The notes: a model not told the origin generated them from the sequence alone. A DNA stretch of 64,000 bases from JAWWOL01 sp963797535 (GCA_963797535.1 CAWCPQ010000005.1:1-64000); one strand, 5' to 3'; positions 35,084 through 44,885 are shown, counted from the stretch's first letter. Translations and numbers: made by a program.

Positions 35084-37498
35084 TCACTGCCTGGTGCTCA
35101 AAACCGAGACGGCTGCGTCCACGTTGTCGGCGACGTAGACGGTGCGCGTGCGCGGGTTCATTGCCACGCCGGAGGACCAGCCGCCGGTGTGCACCACCTT
35201 CGGGGTCTGGCCGCATCCACTGCTGACCACGGCGTTGCAGGTCGACCCGTTGAAGACGTTTGTGTCGGAGTCGGTAACCGAAGTGACGTACACAGTGTCG
35301 GTCATCGGGTCGATCGCCAGACCGAACGCCGAACCTCCCGTGGTCATGAACCGAGGGGTCTGGGTGCAACCCGAGGTGACAACCCCGTTGCAGGTTGCAC
35401 CGTCAAGGACGGCGACGGATCCGTTGGGCTGCTGGTCGGGTGTGCCGCCGTCGACGTAGACGGTGTCGGTGACCTGGTCCACCGCCAGCGCGTTGGGGCC
35501 GGGGCCAGCCGCCACGATGGCGGCCGAGTCGGCGCAACCCGCGCTGGTCTGCGCGTCGCACGTCGCGCCGTTCATCACCGAAAGGGTGTCGTCCTGACTG
35601 TTGGACACGTACACCGTGTTGTCCCTGTCATTGACCGCGATACCGAACGGTCCGTTGCCCACGTGAAAGATCGGCGGAGTGTCCGCACAGCCGGACTGAT
35701 CGGCGGCATTGCACGTGGCTCCGTCGATGACGGACACGCTGTTGTCGCCACCGTTGGCGACGTAGACCGTGTTCGTGACGGCGTTAAGTGCCAAGCGGAA
35801 GGGACTGGTACCCACGGCGACGGTCGCCGGGACCTGACCGCAGCCGCTGTGCTTGAAAGCGTTGCAGGTTGCCCCGTCGATGACGGAAACCGTGTTGTCG
35901 CCGGTGTTCGACACGTACACCGTGTCCGTCCGCTCGTCGACGGCAATTCCGTTGGGGAAGTTCCCGACCGTGACGGTGGGCGACGGCTGGCCGCAACCCA
36001 CCCGGACAACGACGTTGCACGTCGCGCCATTGATGACGGAGATGGTGCCGTCCTCCTGGTTCGACACGTACACCGTGTCCGTCCGCTCATTCACCGCGAT
36101 CTCGGCCGGCCCGTTGCCGGTCGTGGTCGTCGGCGCGTACCGGGTGCAGCCCGAAATCTGCTGGGCGTTGCAGCGGGACCCGTCGAGGACGGAGACGACA
36201 CCCTCGTCCTGGCTGGTGTAGTAAATGGTGTCGGTTGCGATGTCGATGTCTATCCCGCCCGCGTCGAACGTGGCGGCCATCGCTGGCAGCGGAGAGCGGC
36301 AGCCGACGCGAGTGCTCGCGTTGCAGGTACGGGCGTTGATCACCGAGACGTTGCTGTCCTCCTGGTTCGCCACGTAGACGGTTCCGGTCACCGGGTTCTC
36401 GGCGACCCAGATCGGGGAGCTCCCCACAGTGACGTAGGCGGGTGCCTGACCGCAGCCGGAGTGGACCACCCCGTTGCACGCATTGCCGTTGATCAGGGCG
36501 ACTCCGCCGAGGGAGATGTTCGCGTAGATGACGTAGACGGTGTGGGTGCGCTCATCGACGACCGCGCCGCCCGGGGATCCGGCGACGGTCACCTCGGCAG
36601 GGAGCTGGCCGCAGCCGGCACTGGTGTGGGCGTTGCACGTCGCACCGAGGATCACCGACACCGTGTTGTCGTTGCCGTTGGTGGTGTACACCGTGTGGGT
36701 TGCCTCGTCCACGGCCAGGCCCTGCGGGCCGTCCCCCACCTTCACCACCGGAGCGGCGGTGCCACAACCTGATCCGACCGCGCCGTTGCAGGCTGCGCCA
36801 TTGACTACCGACACCGTGTTGTCGGCGAAGTTCGCCACATAGAGGGTATCGGTGGCTTGGTCCACCACATCCATGGTGGGGCCGTTGCCCACCGTGGTCG
36901 TGCGCACGGCCGCGCACCCGGTGCTGACCCGGGCGTTGCACGTCGCAGTGTTGACCACCGACACCGTGTTGGTGCCGGAATTGACCACGTAGAGCGTGTG
37001 GGTTGCCTGGTTGATGGCCAGACCGAGCGGGTTCGGCCCGACCGTGATCGTCCGCGGAGTGGCCGAACACCCGGTGCGGGTGGTGCTGTTGCACTGAGCG
37101 CCATCAATGACCGAGACCGTGTCCTCGTTCGCGTTGCCCACGTAGACGGTGCCTGTGCTCTGGTCGACGGCGACACCGACCGGGTTCTCGCCGACCGGTA
37201 CGGTGGCAGCCCCGCCCTGTCGGTGAGCTCTGGTGCCGGGTACGGAGAAACGGCTCGAGCCGCGATGTGCGGCCAGTCCCCAGCCAGGGAACCCGACCCT
37301 GGCAGAGGTGACTCCCGGAGCATTCGACCGGGCAACGGCTGGGCTCGTCAGGGTAGCCACGCCCAGCGACGCCAGGACCGCACCGAGGACTACCGCTCGG
37401 AACAGCACGAGAATTGCGCCTTTGGCTGAGGAGCGGTCGCGGGTGAACGGTCCGCGGTCTGAGTTGCTCGCGCTGAGTGTCACAGCATTCACATCCAT
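35084..37498 (-). CDS. Secreted YncE/YVTN-type beta-propeller, about 14 blades
   Basis: An 804-residue exported protein. The signal region lies at about residues 27-56 (AILVLFRAVVLGAVLASLGV then ATLTSPAVA). The rest is about 14 repeats of 45-50 residues with the pattern VGxxPxGxAVDxxTxTVYVxNxxDNTVSVIDGATCNA...GCG. Thirteen repeats carry one Cys pair (TCNxxxxxGC), predicting one disulfide per blade; the last blade lacks it. Fourteen blades would make two seven-bladed propellers. Such domains bind ligands or proteins on the cell surface. No frameshift occurs in 2.4 kb. Divergent from the histidine kinase gene at 37662. Confidence 0.85.
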   Translation of the reverse strand: MDVNAVTLSASNSDRGPFTRDRSSAKGAILVLFRAVVLGAVLASLGVATLTSPAVARSNAPGVTSARVGFPGWGLAAHRGSSRFSVPGTRAHRQGGAATVPVGENPVGVAVDQSTGTVYVGNANEDTVSVIDGAQCNSTTRTGCSATPRTITVGPNPLGLAINQATHTLYVVNSGTNTVSVVNTATCNARVSTGCAAVRTTTVGNGPTMDVVDQATDTLYVANFADNTVSVVNGAACNGAVGSGCGTAAPVVKVGDGPQGLAVDEATHTVYTTNGNDNTVSVILGATCNAHTSAGCGQLPAEVTVAGSPGGAVVDERTHTVYVIYANISLGGVALINGNACNGVVHSGCGQAPAYVTVGSSPIWVAENPVTGTVYVANQEDSNVSVINARTCNASTRVGCRSPLPAMAATFDAGGIDIDIATDTIYYTSQDEGVVSVLDGSRCNAQQISGCTRYAPTTTTGNGPAEIAVNERTDTVYVSNQEDGTISVINGATCNVVVRVGCGQPSPTVTVGNFPNGIAVDERTDTVYVSNTGDNTVSVIDGATCNAFKHSGCGQVPATVAVGTSPFRLALNAVTNTVYVANGGDNSVSVIDGATCNAADQSGCADTPPIFHVGNGPFGIAVNDRDNTVYVSNSQDDTLSVMNGATCDAQTSAGCADSAAIVAAGPGPNALAVDQVTDTVYVDGGTPDQQPNGSVAVLDGATCNGVVTSGCTQTPRFMTTGGSAFGLAIDPMTDTVYVTSVTDSDTNVFNGSTCNAVVSSGCGQTPKVVHTGGWSSGVAMNPRTRTVYVADNVDAAVSVLSTRQ

Positions 37499-37661
37499 CT
37501 GTTCAGGTGGGCCGATTCGCTACCAGAGCCGGCCAAGCTGCTGGAGGCCGACCGCATCACCATGGGCTCACTCGTCCGGCGCCGATACCGTGCTGACACG
37601 GGGACGAAGCGGGATACCCTGCTGCCAGGTGGTTTCGGCGACCTCAGGACAAGGGGATCGA

Positions 37662-39227
37662 ATGCCGAGTCCTGGATCGCGGTCGGCGGCGCGCGTGGTC
37701 CTTGTGGCCGGTGCCCTGGCGACGTTGCTGATGGCGGTCCTGGCCGCGCGTTCCGACAACCAGGCGGCGGATGGAAACGCGGCGTCGACCGCCCGCGACG
37801 TCGGGGTCGGGCTCGCCTTCGGGCTCGCTGCCCTGGCGGCCACGGGCCCTCAGCGGCAGCGCGTACTGATGGGTGCCGTGGGGCTCGCGTGGTTGGCGGG
37901 GTCGGTGTTTCAGGCCGCTCTTTCGCTGCACCAGGCGGTGCTCATCATCGTCTTGCTGGCGACCCCCACCGGGTCAGTCCGCGGTCGTCCCCAGCTGGCC
38001 CTTGCGCTGCTGGCCAGCCTGCTCATCGCCGGCGAGGTTCTCCCGCAGCCGGCGGTCGCCGGTACCTTCCTCGCGGTCGCGGCAGTTGTCTGGGTATCGT
38101 CGGACCGCTGGGAGGTCAGCGTCGTCTTCGCTTGCTGTGCAGGCATTGTGGTCGCGCTGGTGCTGGCTTTCGGTTGGTGGGTCGTGCCCCGCGGGACGTC
38201 GGCCTCCACCGTGTTGAGCGTCTACGAGGCGACTCTGGCCCTGTTGGCTGTTGGGTTCGCGACCGCCACCCGGGCGGACGCCAAGGCCCGGGCAGCTCTC
38301 GCAGACCGGGTCCTGGGCAGCAGGACAGTGGCCGGTCTCGAAGGACTGCGTCAGGTTCTGGCGGGAGCCCTTCACGACACCGATCTCGAGGTCGAGCTGG
38401 CCGACCAACCCGAAGCCACAAGCAGCCGTGGTGGGGCGGCTGTCGACTCTCGGTGGACCAGCTTGCCGGTGTACGAGGGGGAGGCAGTCGTTGCTGTGGT
38501 GCGTACGCGGTCCGCGGCACTGGCCGACGGACCGACAGCACGTGCAGTCGCGACGGCGGTACGGCTGACGGTCGCCAACCTCCGGCTCGACCGGGCACAG
38601 GCCGATCAGGCGGTGGAGGTCGAGGAGTCGCGGGTCAGGTTGGTGGCTGCCGTCGACCGGGAGCGGCAACGGATTGCGGGCCGGCTTCGAGACGGCGCGG
38701 GCGTCCACCTTGAACGAGCGCTTGCCGGGTTCGCGGCCGACAACGGCCATGATGCGGCTGGGAGGTCGGAGTTGGAATGCCTTGTTGAGTCCGAGATCGC
38801 GGCCGCGTCGGACGAGGTCGAACGCATCGTGGTCGGCGTGCCGCCGGCCGAGCTCGGCTCAGGCCGGCTCAAGTCGGCCATCACTGCTCTCGCCGACCGA
38901 AGTCCCGTGCCAGTCGATCTCGAGCTTGCCGATGACGCCACCGCGGACGCCGCCATCGAGACGGCATTGTTCTACGTGTGCAGCGAGGCGCTCACCAACA
39001 TGGCTCGGCACTCGGGAGCCTCCGCGGCGACGATCTGGCTGCACCGCAGGCCGGCAGAGATCGTTCTTGTCATTAGGGACAACGGGCACGGCGGTGCCGA
39101 CGCAGGAGGGTCGGGCCTGCGCGGTCTGCGGGACCGGATGGCGACCCTTGGCGGAAGGGTTGACATCAGCAGCCCTGCCGAGGGCGGCACGGTGGTTGCG
39201 GCGGTGGTCCCGACCCGAGGACCGTGA
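37662..39227 (+). CDS. NarL-type histidine kinase lacking the phospho-acceptor His
   Basis: A 521-residue membrane sensor. About five membrane segments fill the first 190 residues; a GAF-like region follows, then a HisKA_3-type dimerisation domain and a HATPase_c domain (EALTNMARHSGAS, IRDNGHGG and GLRGLRDRMATLGGR, i.e. N, G1 and G2 boxes intact). The H-box reads ERQRIAGRLRDGAGVHLERA; the residue aligned to the phosphorylated His of the usual LHDGAQ is Arg343 (codon 38688-38690). It can probably bind ATP but not autophosphorylate. AAGGGG lies five bases before ATG 37662. No response regulator follows; it converges with the TRAP-type gene. Confidence 0.85.
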   Translation: MPSPGSRSAARVVLVAGALATLLMAVLAARSDNQAADGNAASTARDVGVGLAFGLAALAATGPQRQRVLMGAVGLAWLAGSVFQAALSLHQAVLIIVLLATPTGSVRGRPQLALALLASLLIAGEVLPQPAVAGTFLAVAAVVWVSSDRWEVSVVFACCAGIVVALVLAFGWWVVPRGTSASTVLSVYEATLALLAVGFATATRADAKARAALADRVLGSRTVAGLEGLRQVLAGALHDTDLEVELADQPEATSSRGGAAVDSRWTSLPVYEGEAVVAVVRTRSAALADGPTARAVATAVRLTVANLRLDRAQADQAVEVEESRVRLVAAVDRERQRIAGRLRDGAGVHLERALAGFAADNGHDAAGRSELECLVESEIAAASDEVERIVVGVPPAELGSGRLKSAITALADRSPVPVDLELADDATADAAIETALFYVCSEALTNMARHSGASAATIWLHRRPAEIVLVIRDNGHGGADAGGSGLRGLRDRMATLGGRVDISSPAEGGTVVAAVVPTRGP

Positions 39228-39233
39228 GGGCTG

Positions 39234-40329
39234 TTATGCGCCCCGGCAGGTGCTGGGAACGTCGACCCTGTCGGGGACGGGATGGGCGGCGGCCACCGCA
39301 TTGCACGAGGGCGAGCCCGGGCGCCGCGGCCGGATCATCGGCAAGTTCGGTGAGTACGGGTTGCACTGCTGTCTTGAGCGCGGTCAGCTGGGCCGGCGTG
39401 GCGTAGAGGAAGTGGACCCCCTGCTTGCACAGGGTCAGCGCCGGGCCGTTCTCGTCGTAGTGGAAGGACATCGAGGCCTGCACGGCCTGAGCAGCGGCCT
39501 CGCGAACCCACTTCTGCTCCGCGCTGCTCAGGGAGTCGAAGCGCTTCTGGCTGAAGGCCAGCACCGGGCACGCGGGGCCACAGCACCACATTGCCCACGG
39601 CCCGCGGGAGCAGTGTCCCGTACCCGTTGACCTGCGTACTGCGCCACATCGGTCTCGGCGGCCTTCAACTGGCCGGTCTGGACAAGCGCGGGAAAGTTGA
39701 TAGCTGGCGGACACGGGGATAGCCACCGAGGGCGCGCGACTGTCGCCTCCTGCACTGGTGAGTTGTAGGTGCGGAACGTCACTGCCGTGCCAGCCCTGTA
39801 ACGCATCCAAGGCCGGGTCGCTGTGCTGAACGGACGCCGCAACGGACCCACGACCAAGCCGAGACCGAGAACGCCGGTCCCGGTCAGGGTCTTGAGCAGT
39901 CCCAGCCGATGCCGGGCCGCTGACCAGGGCCTTCTCTGCCGCGTAGCTGGTCAGGGTCATCGGCGCTTCCACTGCCTCCAGGCCGTGGATGTCGGCGCGG
40001 GCGAAGGCCCGGGTGGTGGGCCAGCCGCCATCGAACGTGTCGTGCGCGATCGCCTTCACGATGTCGCTCTCGGCGCTGACGCTGCCCTGCTCGTAGCTCG
40101 AGGCAACAGTCACCGTGATCCGGCCTCCTGATAGCTGTTCGAGGGCCCGCACGAACACGCCGGGCCCCGGTGTTTGCCCGTTCGGGTTCAGGTCGTCGAT
40201 GGTCGCGAACTTGAGCTGCAGGACGTTGCTGCCGGCCTTGTCCGTCACCGCGTTCTGCCCACAGCCCGTCGACACGACGAGGACGAGCAGGCCGATCCCG
40301 ATGCTCAGACGGTGCCGCATGGCGGTCAT
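39234..40329 (-). pseudogene. TRAP-type (DctP-like) binding lipoprotein, frameshifted
   Basis: From ATG 40329: MTAMRHRLSIGIGLLVLVVS then TGCGQ, a lipoprotein signal peptide. The mature part matches DctP-type solute receptors: LQLKFATIDDLNPNGQTPGP, FVRALEQLSGGRITVTVASS, YEQGSVSAESDIVKAIAHDT. The middle (about 40000-39610) needs two or three frame changes; the C-terminal third (VLAFSQKRFDSLSSAEQKWV, GVHFLYATPAQLTALKTAVQ) is open again and, after one more shift, ends DVPSTCRGA at 39234. Its start overlaps the stop of the lipoprotein gene upstream (ATGA), so the two form an operon. No TRAP permease genes are present. Confidence 0.7.
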
Positions 40330-40972
40330 GAGATCCGCGTCCACGGTTGGATCGTCTGCTGCTCCAGCGCCGGTTCGTCAGCCTCGTCACCGAGGCCGAC
40401 GTAGTCGCTGAGGACCAACGACTGTCCGTGCGACGCCCACCTGGCATGTGGTAGCCGCCATCGGGCCCACAGCCGTCGGCTTCCATAGAACCGACGACGC
40501 AGCCGCTCAGCTTGCTCAGCAGAGCCAGGTCATGGACGAACCACACCGTCGAGCCGGTCCCCTGGACGGTGCCCAGCTCCACGGTGTCGAGCGAGCTCTT
40601 GCCGTGGTTGCCGCAGTCGGTGTTGCGGACTGCTGATCGGCGCGCAGTCGAGCCGGTAGTTGCCGTTGTTGACAGTCAGGGTCCATGTCCCCGCCATAGC
40701 CGGATCGCCTCCCCTCTTCGTGATCAGCGAGTAGCCGATGTGACTCCGGAAGACGCCGGCCGGCAACGCTGACACCTGGCTCGGAACCCCCGACGGCGCT
40801 GGTGCGACGAGCGGCTGAGGCAGCTCGGCAACGCGGAGGACGGGCGGGCCGCCGACGGAGGAACGGGTGGGGAACTGCTGCCGGCGGTCGCTCCAGCCGA
40901 CTTGCCCTGACAGCCCGACAGTGCCAGGACGATCAAGATCGGAGCGGCCAGGGCGCCGAGACTCACTTTCAT
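40326..40972 (-). pseudogene. Lipoprotein, paralogue of 43649-44333, frameshifted
   Basis: ATG 40972 (GGAG seven bases upstream) begins MKVSLGALAAPILIVLALSG then CQGKSAGA, a lipoprotein signal with Cys lipobox. After a Pro/Ser-rich linker the domain reads LPAGVFRSHIGYSLITKRGG, WTLTVNNGNYRLDCAP, then (shift near 40640) TVELGTVQGTGSTVWFVHD, LSGCVVGSMEADGCGPDGGY, and (shift near 40435) LVLSDYVGLGDEA ... IQPWTRIS. The domain aligns along its length with the other lipoprotein, including Cys residues. A third shift is near 40855. It is divergent from the kinase gene at 41033 by only 60 bases. Function unknown. Confidence 0.7.
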
Positions 40973-41032
40973 GATCTGCTCCTGCCGTCGGGTTGCAACG
41001 TACGCTACGGTCGGGGCGAGCGGTAGGACACC

Positions 41033-42823
41033 GTGCTACCTCGGGGCTCGGCGGCTTCTTCGTTCACGACCTCAAGATGGTTGGCGACCATGACCGTGGT
41101 GGGACCTGCGCCGAAGGCCTGGCCCATCCGCCTGCGGCGCCCGGACGTCTCCTCGATCGCACTGCTGACCGGATCGGCAACAGCGGTGGCGGTCCTCATG
41201 GCCGCGATGCTCTCCGTTGGCGCTTCCGGTGCCGGCGAGCGCAAAGGCGTGCAGTTCCTTGCGTGGACCGGGCCGAGCCTCACTGGCGGCGCCGCGCTGG
41301 TGGCCGCAGTCTGGCTTCTCCGGGTGGGCCACCCGATGTCATCGATCGGGCTTTCACTCGTGTCGTTGGCGTGGGTGTTACCGCGGCTGTCGCCGTGGAC
41401 CTCTCTTCCGCCGAGGGCCCAGGTCCTCCTCATCACCACTGCTCCGCTCGCGGTGGCCGGAAGTTCCCTACTGGCGGCCGGCTGGAACCCGGCCCGAAGA
41501 CCGTCCCGCCTGGCATGGATTGCCGTGGCGCTGGCGACTGCAGCTTCGATCACCCAAGTTCTCGGCTACAACCCGTTCTTCGACCCCGGCTGCCCGTTCA
41601 CCTGCACCGCGTCGCCCGCTCCCCTTGGGGGTGTGATCGGCGAACATACGGCCATCGCACTGTCCGCCTTCCTCACCGTCGCAGCCACGGCGGTCGTGGT
41701 CTGCGTCGCGGTGCTCTGCACCGGACCTGTCGTCGTGCGGTTGGGAGCAGCCGTAGCCGCGGTTGCGGTGGCGGCCTCTGCGATGGACCGGTACCTGAGC
41801 TGGGACAGCAGCGGTTCATCGGCAACCGCCGTTCGGCTGGGGACGCTCGGAACCGCAACTGCCGCGTCGCTGGCGACGGTTGCCGTCATTCACGCCCGCA
41901 CGGTGCAGCGTCGGGTCCGCCGGGTTGTCGACCAGCTCGCCGCTCCGGGACTGCTCGGCCGATCCGGTGGCGTGGTGAGGAGTCTTCATTTTGCCGTTCC
42001 GGCCGACGACCGCTGGGTCGATTCCGGTGGACGCGAGATCCCGACCACCGACTGCGGTCGTTGCGCTGTCCTGTCGAACCCGGACGGGCCGTCCATCCAC
42101 CTTGGCCTGCGTCGGCGGGAGCAACCGGACGATGTATTGGCGGCGGTCACGCCCGCTGCACGGCTCGCGCTGGAGAACGCCCGTCTTCACGCCGTAGGCC
42201 TCGTACGGCTTGCTGACCTGCGTGCGTCGCGGCGCCGCATCGTCGAGGTGGCCGACCGGGAGCGGCGGCGGATCGAGCACGATCTGCACGACGGGGCGCA
42301 GCAGCGCCTGGTGGCCGTGACGATGCACCTCGGCTCGGCCAGGACCCGCGCGGGAGGGCTCGTCCCCGACACCCTCCAGTCCGCGGACACTCACGTCCGC
42401 GCAGCCCTGGCGGCCCTGCGGGACCTGTCGCACGACTCGCTCGGGTCCGGCCTTGTTGCGGAGGGGTTGGTCGCTGCTATTGAGGAGCTGTTGGCGACCA
42501 CCCCGGTACCAGTCCATCTCCGGGCGGAGATCGACGAGCGGCATTTCTCCGCAGCGGTACAGACCACGGCGTACCTCGCGGTAGCAGAGGGCTGCCGGAA
42601 CCTGGTGGCGCACTCCGGTTGTCCAAGCGGTCAGGCCGCCTTGCTCGAGGACGCCGACGGGCTGTTGGTGCAGGTCGTCGACGAGGGGCGAGGCGGGGCA
42701 GTGATGGGCGCCGGGTTGACCGAGATCGCTGACCGGGTCGGCGCCCTTGCGGGAGAGTTCACCCTGGAAAGTCCGCCCGGCAAGGGCACCCGGCTGACGG
42801 TGCGGTTGCCATGCGAGTCGTAG
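41033..42823 (+). CDS. NarL-type sensor histidine kinase
   Basis: A 596-residue membrane kinase with about seven or eight hydrophobic segments over residues 40-290, among them a short Cys-containing loop FFDPGCPFTCTASPA that would face outside. A cytoplasmic HisKA_3 domain has the intact H-box DRERRRIEHDLHDGAQQRLV; the phospho-acceptor His codon is at 42287-42289. The HATPase domain is short, with EGCRNLVAHSG and GLTEIADRVGALAGEFTLE. GTG 41033 is preceded by AGGA; an ATG at 41090 is possible. It overlaps the response regulator gene by 13 bases. Probable sensor of an envelope or ligand signal. Confidence 0.85.
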   Translation: MLPRGSAASSFTTSRWLATMTVVGPAPKAWPIRLRRPDVSSIALLTGSATAVAVLMAAMLSVGASGAGERKGVQFLAWTGPSLTGGAALVAAVWLLRVGHPMSSIGLSLVSLAWVLPRLSPWTSLPPRAQVLLITTAPLAVAGSSLLAAGWNPARRPSRLAWIAVALATAASITQVLGYNPFFDPGCPFTCTASPAPLGGVIGEHTAIALSAFLTVAATAVVVCVAVLCTGPVVVRLGAAVAAVAVAASAMDRYLSWDSSGSSATAVRLGTLGTATAASLATVAVIHARTVQRRVRRVVDQLAAPGLLGRSGGVVRSLHFAVPADDRWVDSGGREIPTTDCGRCAVLSNPDGPSIHLGLRRREQPDDVLAAVTPAARLALENARLHAVGLVRLADLRASRRRIVEVADRERRRIEHDLHDGAQQRLVAVTMHLGSARTRAGGLVPDTLQSADTHVRAALAALRDLSHDSLGSGLVAEGLVAAIEELLATTPVPVHLRAEIDERHFSAAVQTTAYLAVAEGCRNLVAHSGCPSGQAALLEDADGLLVQVVDEGRGGAVMGAGLTEIADRVGALAGEFTLESPPGKGTRLTVRLPCES

Positions 42824-43470
42824 TCGCCGACGACGTCCTGATCGTACGGACCGGTCTCGTGAAATTGCTTGTTGACGCGGGGATGCAGGTTGTCGGCGAG
42901 GCGGAGAATGCCGACGACTTGATGAGCCTCGTAGCGTCGAAGAAGCCGGAGATCGCTGTTGTGGACATCAGGATGCCGCCGACCCACACGGACGAGGGTC
43001 TCGTTGCTGCGCGCACGATCCGGCAGCGTTTCCCCGCAACGAGCGTCCTGTTGCTCAGCCAGTACCTTGCCCCACGGTACGCACAACGACTTCTTGAGGA
43101 TCGGCCAGGCGGGATGGGCTATCTGCTCAAGGAACGCGTCTCCGATATGGACACCCTCGTCGATGCGCTCGACCGGGTGAGCAAGGGTGAATGCGTGGTC
43201 GATCCGGCGATCGTTTCACGCCTGCTGGAACGGGAGCGGCGTGACTCCCCTACGGCAGCACTCACACAACGGGAACGGGAAGCCCTGGCGCTCATGGCCG
43301 AAGGGCGCTCCAACGCGGGCATCGCCCAGCGGCTCGGGATCGGTGAGCGCACCGTCGAGTCGCTCTGTCGCCAGATCTTCCAACGACTCGATCTGGAGCC
43401 GGACCCGGACATCAACCGTCGGGTCCTGGCCGTCATCACCCTGCTCAGTGACCGGGGTTCCGGAAGCTGA
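42811..43470 (+). CDS. NarL/FixJ-type response regulator
   Basis: 219 residues. The receiver domain starts MRVVVADDVLIVRTGLVKLL with the acidic pair at DD 7-8, phospho-acceptor Asp in EIAVVDIRMPP (about residue 52) and Lys in GYLLKERVSDMD. The C-terminal LuxR helix-turn-helix reads LTQREREALALMAEGRSNAG and GIGERTVESLCRQIFQRLDL. It is translationally coupled to the kinase gene by a 13-base overlap. Likely targets are the flanking lipoprotein genes. Confidence 0.95.
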   Translation: MRVVVADDVLIVRTGLVKLLVDAGMQVVGEAENADDLMSLVASKKPEIAVVDIRMPPTHTDEGLVAARTIRQRFPATSVLLLSQYLAPRYAQRLLEDRPGGMGYLLKERVSDMDTLVDALDRVSKGECVVDPAIVSRLLERERRDSPTAALTQREREALALMAEGRSNAGIAQRLGIGERTVESLCRQIFQRLDLEPDPDINRRVLAVITLLSDRGSGS

Positions 43471-43648
43471 CGACACAAGCAACGCCGTAACAACGGAACG
43501 CCCGTGGCAGCACGGTATCGCCCCCGACGTGCAGGGCCCATGGTGATGCGGTGGGCCGGACCAGGTGACCACGAATGCGACGCCATGACGCTCACCAGCG
43601 CCACTTGCTCAGACGTTGAAACTAGTCTCGTCACGGGAGGGAAAGGCT

Positions 43649-44333
43649 ATGACAGGACTCGCGCTAGGCCGCGCAGCCTCGTTCGCCGTGGGCGCCGCCG
43701 TCTGCTTGAGCTTGGGGGGGTGCACATCGGCGACGAGCGCCGCCTCACGTACGGGAAACGACGCCTCGAGTCCCTCGGTTCTGCCGCCACCCGTCCCTCG
43801 GTTCTGCCGCCACCCCAATGACACTGGCCCAACCGTCCGCGGTCGCGACTTCGGCAATAGCGTCAGCGAGCTCCGCGCTTCCCACAGAGGTCTCGGCGAT
43901 CCCGGCCGGCGTCTACCGGACAAGTATCGGAACCAGTCAGCTCATTGCCGCCGGTGTCCCGGATCTCGGGAACGCAGCGGTGTTCACCTTGACGATCCGA
44001 GGAGGTACCTACGCCTTGGTCTGCCTACCCAATCCAGGGAACCATTGCGGCGGCACCAGCTCAAAGCCGCAGCTTTCCGAGGTCGGCACGGTGCGAGGCA
44101 CCGGCCACACCGTGTGGTTCGTTCAAGACAACGAGCGCAAGGCCAAGCTGACCGGGTGCGTCATGAACTCACAAGAGGAGGGGGGCTGCGGGGCCAACGA
44201 TCGCTACAGCATGACCTGGAAGCTGACGCCGAAGGGATTGGCGTTTCAGAATTTCGTCGGCCTCGGCGATGAGGCCGGGCAGGCCGGCGGCTACGTCAAT
44301 TTCACCTTCCAGCCGTGGACCAAGATCAGTTAG
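43649..44333 (+). CDS. Lipoprotein, paralogue of 40326-40972, one frameshift
   Basis: ATG 43649 (GGGAGGG upstream) begins MTGLALGRAASFAVGAAVCL then SLGGCTSATS, a lipoprotein signal. A Ser/Pro-rich linker is followed by one frame change near 43800; the domain then reads IPAGVYRTSIGTSQLIAAGV, FTLTIRGGTYALVCLPN, EVGTVRGTGHTVWFVQD, LTGCVMNSQEEGGCGAND, LAFQNFVGLGDEA and FQPWTKIS. Four cysteines are shared with the paralogue. It follows the response regulator gene by 178 bases on the same strand. No known family name; likely a beta-rich exported sensor or target. Confidence 0.7.
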
Positions 44334-44885
44334 ACGCGCCAGCAAGGCGGCGGCGCAAGCGGACAAGGGTCCCCCTGACACTCGTACGGCGGACAGCGAC
44401 GCATCGGTGCGCCGTTCACCGGCCGGCGACAAGGATGAGCACACCGAGATGCTCGGCTTCGCGTTGCGCCGTTGCCGACCGGCTGCTGGGGTCCAGGCCG
44501 CCGCTCTCGAGGCCGAGCTGCTGGGGGGCGTCACCAGCGGCCTGGAGACCACCGGCATCATCGTCCGGCTGGACGGCAGCTATCCACGCGCTGATCAATG
44601 ATCGGCGCATCGTCGCTCCTACGTTGCCTCAGGATTCCTGGTGCTTGGACGCAGTAATGGGCACTTCGGTTCCTGGCGCCGCCGCATTCAGCGATCCGCG
44701 GCTGCGACGGCGATCTCATCCGGAGGAGGTTGCGCCCTACGGCCGCTGAGGCTACCCCCGGTCTGATTTCGGTGTGATGGCTCCCCGCGTGTCATCCATC
44801 CGCAGGTTTCGGCGAACGCATGAGCCAGCACACTCAGGTTGGGGCGGATTCTTGGCGGACCGCTGACGCCTACTGAGGGGTGGTT
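44334..44885. other. Intergenic, 552 bases, no clear gene
   Basis: Several short frames cover this region on both strands, the longest about 110 codons, but none has a start signal, a domain or a plausible hydropathy pattern. It may hold a decayed gene. No RNA gene or repeat recognised. Confidence 0.4.

Noticed and set aside
35142..36842. Long plus-strand frames opposite the propeller gene
   Set aside because: They mirror the repeat pattern of the minus-strand protein, are Thr/Ser/Val-rich and lack start signals; the minus-strand reading has a signal peptide and a regular motif.
39903..40060. A separate gene inside the TRAP-type receptor region
   Set aside because: The short frames there are out-of-frame readings of the receptor between frameshifts; the sense frame continues on both sides.
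44269..44601. 110-codon plus-strand frame after the lipoprotein gene
   Set aside because: It overlaps the lipoprotein end, has no start signal and shows low-complexity composition.
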